Assembly: GCF_964355755.1 (NCBI RefSeq)
Contig: NC_092670.1
Coordinates: 25,967,795 to 26,031,794 of the forward strand
Origin: Antedon mediterranea
Taxonomy: Eukaryota; Echinodermata; Crinoidea; Comatulida; Antedonidae
Length of the DNA: 64,000 nt
Direction: 5' to 3'
Shown: piece by piece, positions 56,016 to 64,000 of the stretch
Position numbering within the stretch: position 1 is the stretch's first letter
How the letters are laid out: the number at the start of each line of letters is the position of its first letter
Notes under the pieces: generated by a model
Database searches by the model: none
What the model was told of the DNA's origin: nothing
What the model saw: only the letters and a program-made list of their open reading frames with translations
Position numbers and translations under genes: made by a program

Positions 56016-56279
56016 TTAAGTGTAAAAGGAGTGAGTTGATAAAACCCATGTGGAAGCTTGGTCGCGTTCCACTACGCAGGTCAGCATCCTTTGTGATCGT
56101 CACTCCCGTATTGTAGAGTAGCGGTACCTCCGACGATCACTCACAGTCAATGAATAGAGTTGATGAAGCCACATGGTCAGTTTTCACAAAGTGCTACTAT
56201 ACTACGTGCCCATTTATTAAGTACAATAAAAAAAAAGGCTAGGACTATAGTGCTTATGAAAATTATCCTGTTAGGCCTA

Positions 56280-57020
56280 TATTTTATTAAAATATTAACA
56301 ATGCTGCAGCATTTCATGACCGTTGTTTTATTTGCTGTTCCGTCGATCATTCTCATAAACAAATCGCGATAACAAAAGAGTTGCAGGTGTTTTTAGATGT
56401 AAATTTAGATGTAAAGTACAGGCAAGTTGTTAGCTTGCTTTGGTACCCTAGGTAAGTATCAGCTGCATGTTCCACATGTCGTAATTTTCAAGCTTTAGAG
56501 TGTTATGGTAAATGACATTATGAGATGTTTGTAAATCTTTTTAAATGACTTACAATGCGCTGGAACGCCAACATTTCCAAGGCCCTTCAGCCCCTCGACC
56601 CCGGTTGGGGTTTGTTCGCTTCGCTTACAAAGCTATACGCCCCCCTATTTCAATATCCTAGATCCGCCCCCTGGTAGTGCCTATGAAATGTTCTCGCTCT
56701 ATTTTGTTAAAATGTATTACTATTAAAATAATAACAATGCTGTAGCATTTCTTGACCCTTGTTAATTTTATTTGCACTCTCATCTAAACAAAAGACAAAA
56801 GAGTTGCAGCTTGTTGTTTTTTTTTTCAAATCACTTAAGTTGAGAATAAATAACGGTATTGATGATCAAGCTGGACTGCTAAGTTGTTTGTGAGTTTTAG
56901 AGTGTATTGGAAAATGACAGTATGAGATGTTTGTACATCATTTTAAATGACTTAAAATGCGCTAGAATGTCAAAATTTCCAGGGGGCGAAGACCTCCCCT
57001 ACTTCAAAATCCTAGATCTT
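56280..57020. repeat. Diverged tandem duplication, two copies of about 300-380 bp
   Basis: Copy 1 (56280-56665) and copy 2 (56717-57020) share ATTAACAATGCTGCAGCATT/ATAACAATGCTGTAGCATT, ACAAAAGAGTTGCAG, TATGAGATGTTTGTA and ATGCGCT-GAA. Both end near AATCCTAGATC-CCCC. Some copy 2 frames are open (56907-57188) but resemble no protein. Confidence 0.6.
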
Positions 57021-57350
57021 CCCCTAAAGAGAGAGTTTCCTGATTTTGTTAATGTTCCTCAGGCCAACAGAATTGACCACATCATCAGTCTGTGCAAGGC
57101 TGTCAAACAAATTGATAGCCTTGGTCTGTGTCCCTTATCACTGTCAATATTATTATTACCTCCACCAAGAAGGTATATTCTTGTCTGATCATTTACTTGT
57201 TTTTCAGGACCAGGATGTGAATTCTGGGCCACTGTCGGATGATGGCCAAATTGTAACCTTTTTTGGTCACAAACTACATAATAAACATAATGTATTAGAT
57301 AAGAGAACTCCCTGTTTGACCTCACTTTAGTTCAGTACTTTAAACAAAAT

Positions 57351-57650
57351 TTAAATATAAAGACATATTGTTTTGTTAAACTTTATTGTTGAATATGCGA
57401 TTTTAATGTTAAATATTAGTTATTCACTTTGACCAAATGAATCTAAAAAAAAAAAAATTAAAAAAACTTTCAAATTCAAAGCAAAAAATAGTCAAATTTA
57501 ATGCCAGCCAATGGGTTTTTGATTGAATTAAACTATTTTGTCTATTTAAATTGAAACATAATAACATTATTATTTCTTCCCCTACTATTCAAAGTGGGTT
57601 TTTATTAATCTTCATTTTTCATGTTTTTTTTGTGACAATACATCTTTTAG
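57351..57650. mobile_element. TTAA-type MITE (AGATGTATTGTC family), copy 3
   Basis: The left end AAAGACATATTGTTTTG and right end GTGACAATACATCTTTTAG are diverged inverted repeats of the family at 18705 and 40955. The internal TAGTTATTCACTTTGACCAA and AATAGTCAAATTTAATGCCA match copy 1. The flanking TTAA sites are degraded. It lies about 190 bp downstream of the RIM exon at 57843. Confidence 0.55.
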
Positions 57651-57842
57651 TATTAAATGTTTAATTTTGGTAGTGATAGCCCTTGGCAGAGGTAGTAAGC
57701 TGGTATTGCTCTTGTTATAGAATACATCAACTCAGTGGATGTAGGAAGAAACAAGTCTCTACATTTGTGCAATTATTTTAATGTAATCTATTTGATTTAC
57801 ATAATTCAAAAAAGAAAATTTTTGAAAAAAAAAGTAACTCAC

Positions 57843-57904
57843 TTTGACTTGAACGTTTATTCATAGTTTGGTGATTCTTCTCGGTTGCAGATCTTCCATC
57901 ACTC
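57843..57904 (-). CDS. RIMS: RIM exon: short polar linker (most upstream exon found)
   Basis: The acceptor AACATTTTAG| and donor AGTCAAA|GTGAGTTAC bound 62 bp, entering in phase 2 and leaving in phase 1. In the only open frame it encodes SDGRSATEKNHQTMNKRSSQ, and its last base joins the 47083-47222 exon to make a Ser codon, so the frame is continuous. The peptide is basic, polar and low in hydrophobic residues, as expected for the region between the PDZ and C2A domains of RIM. Assignment depends on strand, phase and splice sites rather than strong sequence conservation. The PDZ and zinc-finger exons should lie beyond 64000. Confidence 0.7.
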
Positions 57905-57998
57905 CTAAAATGTTAAATGTTCAGAAACATCAACAATTTTGGAACAAATTTTCTGCATTTGGAATATTCTATAACATTTAAATATATAAGCATATATT

Positions 57999-58380
57999 CT
58001 AAACCACCCGGTGATATTCTGAAATTTAATTAATTAATTTAAAACGATAAGATGAGGAAATCTGTGAGAATGAGAAAAAAGTCGCCGCAACCGAGACTTG
58101 AACCCGGACCTTCTGCCTGATATGCAGCTGTCCTAACCATTAGACCACTGTAGCTTTCATGGTATTGTTCAAACTCGATTGGATAGCGACTCTATAACAC
58201 TCTTTGCGTGGTACGGCGGAACAGCACTAGTCCCTCAATTGTACGCACGCGCACCAGAGATCAAATTGATACGCCTTCATCTTTCAGTATTTTATTCACA
58301 AAGCAGGATCTCCGTAGAGATACTTTCATATATATAAACACAACAGGCAAAGAACATTAATTCTAAACCGCCCGGTGATA
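57999..58380 (-). mobile_element. Possible tRNA-derived SINE or duplicated unit around a tRNA-like gene
   Basis: TTCTAAACCACCCGGTGATA at about 57998 recurs as TTCTAAACCGCCCGGTGATA at about 58354, so the tRNA-like sequence sits between direct repeats of about 25 bp. A third related word occurs near 35459. GCAAAGAACATTAATTCTAAA (58341 region) is also inverted near 58540-58560. This arrangement suggests a mobile or duplicated unit. Confidence 0.45.
58083..58154 (-). tRNA. tRNA-like sequence, anticodon position ATC (probably a pseudogene or SINE head)
   Basis: On the minus strand the 72 bases fold as a cloverleaf: acceptor stem GCTACAG/TTGCGGC with one mismatch, D arm GTCTAATGGTTAGGAC, anticodon stem CTGC/GCAG with loop ATATCAG, and T arm CCGGG-TTCAAGT-CTCGG. 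Box A TGGTCTAATGG fits the polymerase III consensus; box B GGTTCAAGTCT has two differences. The anticodon ATC would read Asp GAT, whereas animals use GTC for Asp. Together with the mismatches this favours a tRNA-derived repeat over a working gene. Confidence 0.6.
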
Positions 58381-59652
58381 TACTGAACGTTTTGATTTAG
58401 CTTTATATATATATATATAAAAGCTCTGCTAACTTTTCTGGCTGTTTTACTTATCGTTTTGATTTAGCTTTTTGCTTTTTTTTCTCCATTGAGATCCAGC
58501 CACTGATACCTACAGCATTGTAATTTGCAATTGGATTTAGAATTAATGTTCTTTGCCTGATTTGTTTATATATATATATACACATCTTTACATTGTTTTC
58601 GCGCCGCGGCTTCAGCCAGCCATGTCCCAAGAGGACATACTAATTAAGAAGCTCTATCATCGCGGTAGCTATAGTTCTAAGGCCGACAGTTTTGAGAATT
58701 TGTAAACTCGACTATAATTTATATATCCTAGCTGCTGGACCCAAAAAACATCTGGGAAAAAAAGAGTCTATGAGGGCTCACGGTTGAACGATTTTAGATT
58801 CTCGGCCTTTGATTGGTTGACACGAATCAACAGACTGCTGAAGAATTTTCTCACTTGTACCACTGTGAAGTCACGTTGTCTCTAAAAGGTATTCAGTTGC
58901 ATGCCTAGAGGTTGAGGTCACACACACACACACGCACACAGCACATTAAAGTTCAAAATTGACCATTTTTAAATGCCATTTTTTAATTAGTAGACTAAAA
59001 TTTGTTGGCAAATAATACATTGTTGAAAAGGTACACATGTCTTCTTTCAAATGCTGTTGAAAATTAGCAGAAGTATTAATTATTCAATGAAATACAACCA
59101 GATTACTAACACCCACAAAAATGGGCATGATGTGATTTATAATTAAATAGCTATGTTAGATTTTGTGTATTTTTGCGATTAACCAACATATTTTTTTATT
59201 TTTTTACACGTTTCCATGGTAACAAAAACAAATTTTCTATAAATATTAATATATCTGATGAAAGAACAATGATTCCTTTTAAAATGTCGAGCGGAAGCAG
59301 AAATATTTCTTGTTTAAACTGCAGTGTATAAACAAAGATTTTTATTTTTATATAAATTAGACCAATAAAAGATGAATTGAATTATTCATTATTATTTCAG
59401 AAATCCTTTATTGTATTGCTTTATTAATCCTTCTAGCTTGATTGCTGATCGGCGATTACGACACACATGACTCGGTTATGGTGACTCGATACCACGTCCA
59501 GCCGGCGTGAGCCTACAGTACACAGTAGGTATTTTTCATTGTATGGAGTGAGTGCACAATCTGTTTGGGCTTCAACCTATTCTCACTCCTGATTGGTGAC
59601 TGAATATATATTATTATGAACTTGGAGAAAAGTAGGCCTGTTATAAAACAAA
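58381..59652. other. RIM intron sequence, no supported gene
   Basis: TA microsatellites lie at 58408-58421 and 58570-58582, and a (CA)n tract at 58921-58938. A plus-strand mini-frame at 58622-58705 (MSQEDILIKKLYHRGSYSSK and seven more codons) is open, but it is short and unrecognised. Nothing else is supported. Confidence 0.4.
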
Positions 59653-60756
59653 CTAGATTTGAACACTTGAACGAGTTAGTTATCCGCAAAACAGCGCTTC
59701 ATTATAATAGATTTAAATTAGGCTTTTTTTTGTTCATAAATTCACATTGAATTTGCATTTTTAAGCGCATGGTTTTTTAAGTTTAACGTGCATGTGCATC
59801 ATTATTCTGCAATTAAAGTTCATAAAAAAACACAGAGGGGTATAAAGAACAAAAAGCATTTGCAAAAACAGCCTTTCTATGCTATGTGCAAGCTGTGATT
59901 GACAATGTTGAAATGCTAAAAATGTCCTGAAACATATACCGTACTGACGCGGGTATAAGCCCATACTCGGGTATAAGCGCCCACCCCCCACTTTTGACTA
60001 ATTTTTATGCAAAATGAGGCACTCGGGTATAAGCCCACCCATTAATTCGACGATCTTGGTGCCGTAATATATTATTTTGTAACAAAATACATACTCTATA
60101 AAAGTCTAAAAGTAAGCAGTTGACAGCTCTAAACATCGTAAATCAGACCTATTAACGATGTAAAGGTGATTGAACCCAAATACGGTAATACACACGGTCC
60201 TTATTTACCAATTTCTTTTCTGTAGTCTGTACGCTTGAGCGAGTATGACGACACGACATTCACTAGACTGTATTGTGCGCGTCAAGCACCCAGATACGCG
60301 CCACAAAATCAAGGGACCACCTCGGAACTAAACGATTTACAGGAAAAGAAAGGTACTCGCTATCGTTATCATTTCAACTTGATCGTTTTCAAACGATCGT
60401 CATTGAACTGTTAACGATCAACGACGATAGCGTCGAATAACGTCGACAGGAAGGCTTTAGTTTCCGTCCACTATAGTGATAAAACAAGAATTATACTTCT
60501 CGACTTTTTAACGGACCAATTTTAAGAATTGTGCATCGTTTAATATCAGATAATGCTTGTACAATTGATGTTCTATTTAATAAATTAATAAAATAATGAT
60601 TTATTATCAATTTCTGTTGTATTTTGAAGCGCGTTTTGTAAGCAGCTGCGTGATGTGTGCAATGCGCGATTGCACGCAATGCACACATCTTTGGCGCGGG
60701 TGGTACATCGTGCGTTGTTTCGTGGTCGGAGTGGAGAGTAGTCTACCAATTTAATC

Positions 60757-61296
60757 ATGCCTCCAAAAAGAAAATGCTGGACTGTCGCCGAAAAGGTGAA
60801 CATTATCCGTTGGCATAGAAACCATGGCAATAATCAAACGGCTACGGCAAAGAATTTTGGTGTTGATAGAAAGGGGATACGTGAATGGGACCGGAATTTT
60901 GAAAATCTACTGATTTTGAGTGATGGACCGAAGACCAAGAAGATGAAGAAAGTACATCCTGGCGGTGAACTAAAAAGTGATGAACTCGACCATGAACTTT
61001 TACTTTATCTCGATGAAGAACGGGAAAATGGTCGTGCCGTGAACAACATAATGTTGAAAAACAAGGCGAGGGAAATTGCCAACAATCTTCGTATAGACGA
61101 TTTTAACGCGTCCAATGGGTGGTTGACTAGGTGGAAAAGGCGTAATAACGTCGCAATGCGTCGCTCTACAAATGAATCACAAAGATTACAGGGAACAATT
61201 GATGGCATTCCGCAGATGTGTAATTCATCGACGCCAGGAACACAACTACCCATTACGACATATCATAAATATGGACCAGACGATGGTAAGATTTGA
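60757..61296 (+). pseudogene. pogo-like transposase, N-terminal DNA-binding part
   Basis: The frame starts MPPKRKCWTVAEKVNIIRWH and continues with NNQTATAKNFGVDRKGIREW, a helix-turn-helix of the CENP-B/pogo (psq-like) type at about residues 8-50. At about residues 70-135, ELDHELLLYLDEERENGRAV and FNASNGWLTRWKRRNNVAMR form the second, CENPB-type helix-turn-helix. These domains bind the terminal repeats. After about residue 140 the frame loses similarity and stops at 61296, whereas the catalytic domain continues in the next frame from about 61172. A frameshift near 61170-61190 therefore splits the gene. The ATG at 60757 is the natural start, preceded by stops. Confidence 0.88.
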
Positions 61297-62095
61297 TATG
61301 CCTTTTAATTATACAAATAATATCCGTGGTGAAAAAACCATTAGAGTGGCAACTACCGGTGGAAGAAAACGGGGCTTTACGGTATCGCTTGCAGCTACTG
61401 CTGATGGAACTAAATTGCCAGCATGCATTTATTTCAAAGAAAGAAATGGAGTAATTCCACCACGAGTTGCTGCGACCCTACAAATGCCCAGAAACGTCAA
61501 AGTAGCAGCTACACCAAATGGTTGGATGAGAAGTCCAGAAATTCACCAGTGGTTAAGAAACCGACTTGATTATTTGCGTAATTTTGATCAAAGAGAGCCG
61601 TTATTATTAATCTGGGACCGCTACAACCCACACACATCGGTGGACACACGTGCAGTTATGGATGAAATTAACATAAACTCCGTGTTAATTCCTGCTGGTT
61701 GTACATTCATTGCGCAACCGATGGATGTGAGCATAAATTTGCCATTTAAGAAAAAGCTACGCGAGCTGTGGTCAAATTGGATGGTCACTCACGATGACCG
61801 AACGCCTGCTGGTAATTTAAGAATGGCATCACGACAGAAAGTGATTGACTGGGTCGGTATCGCCTGGAATTCGATTGGGCAAGAAATCGTGACGCGTTCG
61901 TTCCTCAGACGTGGTATTTCCAATGCACTCGATGGATCAGAGGACGACCAGGCAAGAGACGAAATACCACATCCTGAAGAAAATGATCAACTTGAGGATG
62001 AACTTGCAGGGATTGTTTTTGACGACGACGACGGAGAATCAACAGATGGAGAAGAATTTGATGGATTTGACATCGAAAGTGATGACGATATTTGA
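61172..62095 (+). pseudogene. pogo-like transposase, catalytic DDD part
   Basis: This frame carries the DDE_1 catalytic core. NMDQTMVRFDMP holds the first Asp (residue 35), GEKTIRVATTGGRKRGFTV the conserved strand, LLLIWDRYNPHTS the second Asp (149) and FIAQPMDVSIN the third (185). A third Asp about 36 residues after the second is usual for pogo-type enzymes. The tail (FDDDDGESTDGEEFDGFDIE) is acidic, as in many Tigger/pogo proteins. All three catalytic residues are intact, and the only clear defect of the gene is the frameshift from the N-terminal frame. The ATG at 61172 is only the first Met of the frame, not a natural start. Confidence 0.88.
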
Positions 62096-62117
62096 ATGTT
62101 TTCGTTCCTGAAATTAA

Positions 62118-62688
62118 AGACACCTTCCCTACAATTTGTGACGTTTTGTAAAAATAATACATTACATTACTTTAAAAACATTAAACCAGGTCATTCCTTG
62201 TGTTAAATGTACGTTTTATGGTAAATTATGATAAAAAGTGAGAAACAATGAACTACCTAGGTAGCTCGCAGCGACTGACCTCTTGTGGACGGTCTTTAGG
62301 CCTAGCCTAGCTAGGCTTAGTTTTGTAGGCCTAGCTGGTAAACATTGGTAACGTACGAACATCGTACACTAGCTACATATACCTAGCCTGACGTTCTATA
62401 GTTGCTGCATTAATTTTCGCTGAATAGTTAGGAGTCTTCCATTTGTTTTGGCCCCACGATCGATCGAAAAGTGGGTGAATTACATTAGAAAAACAGAAAT
62501 ATCAATCCGCGCGCAATGCATTTTGTGATTTATAGCGGGCCGCTATAATTTAGAATCGAAATATTTTTCAGATTTGTAACAATTTAAAGACAAAAAAAGT
62601 TATCGCAATAGGACCATATAGTATTATTTTTAGATTAAATATAGTTTGTGATCTTAAAATAGATCTAAAAAACGTAGGAAAGGTGTCT
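62118..62688. mobile_element. TTAA-flanked MITE (piggyBac-type), copy 2
   Basis: It is flanked by TTAA at 62114-62117 and 62689-62692, with inverted ends AGACACCTTCCCTACAA and AACGTAGGAAAGGTGTCT. The 571-bp interior is the reverse complement of copy 1 at 55391-56015. It inserted about 20 bp after the transposase stop codon of the pogo element, in that gene's 3' untranslated region. Confidence 0.82.
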
Positions 62689-63882
62689 TTAATATCGATG
62701 TTTGAATTTGTTATGTTTGTTTTCTATTGAAATTAAAAACAGTTCACAGTTTGCAGTTAAAATTCAGTTGTCTTTGTTTTTTTTAACATGTAGTTCAGAC
62801 TCTATGGTTACCATAACGAACATACATCAAAGTGATTCATGCTAATTTTGGCAACGCTTTTAAATTGTATCTGCTGTCTATTGTAATTCAACCGAAATAC
62901 AAATCTTACTTATTATTTCTTTTCTGTATGCTGTAGTTTAACAACATTTCATTAGCCTACTAGTACCGATAAGACTAGACTTTATTGCGCGCGTCTAGCA
63001 TCCACCGCAGATTAAACGATACACCGCATTCCAAAATCAAGGGACCTCGGAAACATTAATGATGGGTGTCAGCAGGCGGTACTGCAAACGCACATTGCTA
63101 ATTTCGGCAACGCTTTGTGTTTAATACAGTACTCTTTTACTCTACGAGCCGGACGCGCACCAAAACCGATATTCTTTCTCTACAATCGATCATGCTGGGT
63201 GTGCAATTGGCTATAAATAGATCGTGGGAAAAAATGCGTGCATGGAAACACTCTGTACCGTTGCCCCGCTTTACCGTTTCCACGCGTACGATTTATTTTT
63301 ATAAACTTATTGTTATTAAAATCAACTGGTAACCCGCCGCCTGCGACGTATGTTTTGTTTTAGAAGCTGACCCTTCGGCGCAATGTAGGCCGTATGCCTT
63401 GAACGTTGTTACTCGCTAACAGGTGATTAAAACACGGTTAGATGATACATTATAATGACATTTCATTGTAAAATAATATCTTAGAAATCCACTAATTTAT
63501 GTGCTGTTTTTAACGATCTGCATTTTTGAATCCTCGGGTATAAGCCCACCCCCCAAACTTGACGTGATTTCATGTTCAAGGGGGGTGGGCTTATACCCGC
63601 GTCAGTACGGTAGTTAATAATTTTGTGCATTTTAAAATTTTAAATGCACGTGCGTGGGTACTTTTTTTTACCAAGTTTCAATACAAAATAACTTTTGGCT
63701 TTTAATCTATAAGTCATTGAAATTCAAAAAATCTCGCGAGTCATGTTGCGCAACTCTGACGTCATTTAAAAATAGGAAAAAAACTACACGTAAATGTTGA
63801 TATGTTGACAAAGTTATGAAATGTTATTTTTACACGTTTTATAGAAAAGCAACGGTCAAAAAAGAGTGGAAAAAAAGAAGAT

Positions 63883-64000
63883 TAAGATTTAAACTTGTCA
63901 ATTTGACGAGTTAGTAATCCGCACAACAAATGCCACATGCACGTCATACATTGAAATATTGCACACAGAAAAGATTATGGCATTATGACATGAAAAATAT
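63883..64000 (-). mobile_element. Helitron/Helentron-like element, copy F (3' end, runs off the window)
   Basis: On the minus strand GCGGATTACTAACTCG is followed by the hairpin AACTCGTCA/TGACAAGTT (63892-63912, one wobble pair) and AAATCTTA in place of AAATCTAG. Further in, GTATGACGTGCATGTGGCAT matches copies B and D. Its 3' end abuts the 5' region of copy E, so E and F are head to tail. Confidence 0.6.

Larger units (their letters stand above)
59939..63610 (+). mobile_element. pogo/Tigger-like DNA transposon, nearly complete
   Basis: Inverted ends beginning CCGTACTGACGCGGGTATAA (about 25 bp) lie at 59939 and 63610, with TA on both sides (59937-59938, 63611-63612). The 3672-bp element encodes a CENP-B-type transposase in two frames. 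The word GGGTATAAGC is repeated near both ends (three times left, twice right). A second pair of subterminal similarities (TATTG-GCGCGTC-AGCA near 60270 and 62980) is also present. A TTAA-flanked MITE is nested at 62118-62688. It is the best-preserved DNA transposon in the window. Confidence 0.9.
59653..63882 (-). mobile_element. Helitron/Helentron-like element, copy E (split by the pogo element)
   Basis: On the minus strand the 3' end is at CTAG (59653-59656), preceded by TTGCGGATAAC and a degraded hairpin (ACTCGTT...). The body continues to 59936 and, after the pogo element, from 63613 to about 63882. There, words such as AATTTCAATGACTTATAGAT and CCAAAAGTTATTTTGTATTG (minus strand) match the 5' part of copies A and B. 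One TGACGTCA lies near 63758. The pogo transposon inserted at a TA inside it. Confidence 0.6.

Noticed and set aside
60585-61253. Minus-strand frames opposite the pogo transposase
   Set aside because: They are antisense shadows of the transposase and have no similarity of their own.
1-64000. Bacterial-type operons, rRNA genes, CRISPR arrays or viral genomes
   Set aside because: None is seen. The window has eukaryotic introns and transposable elements throughout; the Gypsy pieces are ordinary LTR-retrotransposon fragments without an envelope gene.

Overview
The window is AT-rich animal nuclear DNA. It is dominated by transposable elements and holds one recognisable host gene, a RIM (regulating synaptic membrane exocytosis) homologue on the minus strand. 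The RIM gene, GT-AG introns, many non-LTR retrotransposon families and the abundant taggcct-type motif suggest a marine invertebrate, most likely a deuterostome such as an echinoderm. The organism assignment is inference.

Host gene: eight exons can be placed, read from high to low coordinate: 57843-57904, 47083-47222, 40413-40543, 25440-25602, 24716-24917, 19203-20018, 18281-18526 and 13356-13502. All reading-frame phases agree across the seven junctions. Three exons make up a complete C2A domain, which lacks the usual calcium-binding aspartates as in known RIMs. They are preceded by a Ser/Pro linker and followed by a long His/Arg/Pro/Gln-rich region and two exons I do not recognise. The N-terminal zinc-finger/PDZ part should lie beyond 64000 and the C2B domain before position 1. 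Nearly everything else is intronic.

Intron contents by region. 1-3.3 kb: CR1-like and Ty3/Gypsy remnants. 4.2-8.1 kb: a foldback element with a TA-flanked transposon inside it. 8.1-9.6 kb: a Helitron/Helentron-like non-autonomous element; relatives lie at 22.3-23.3, 50.1-51.6, 53.7, 59.7/63.6 and 63.9 kb. 11.6-17 kb: CR1 and RTE fragments. 20.6-24.6 kb: a second foldback relative and a CR1 element split by a Helentron-like copy. 26.4-31.4 kb: a minus-strand LINE split by a plus-strand RTE element with a 10-bp target duplication and an intact 553-codon ORF. 32-35.4 kb: a nearly full-length decayed LINE. 36.9-39.2 kb: a LINE ORF1 and a deleted Gypsy element. 39.9-40.2 kb: a 39-bp minisatellite. 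40.9-44.0 kb: a terminal-inverted-repeat element with a perfect 8-bp target duplication. 45.3-46.9 kb: an element with repeated AACCGGTTA sites and a large inner palindrome. 48.2-49.9 kb: an L2/CR1 remnant. 52.1-53.4 kb: a broken P2X7-type C-terminal domain next to a terminal-inverted-repeat element with a Cys-rich ORF. 55.4-57.7 kb: TTAA-flanked MITEs. 58.1 kb: a tRNA-like/SINE unit. 59.9-63.6 kb: a pogo-like transposon, with a TTAA-flanked MITE just after the transposase stop.

The most interesting signal is the Helentron-like family. The 5' terminal hairpin and a motif just before the 3' terminal hairpin change together between subfamilies, and the core carries a roughly 178-bp period marked by TGACGTCA palindromes.
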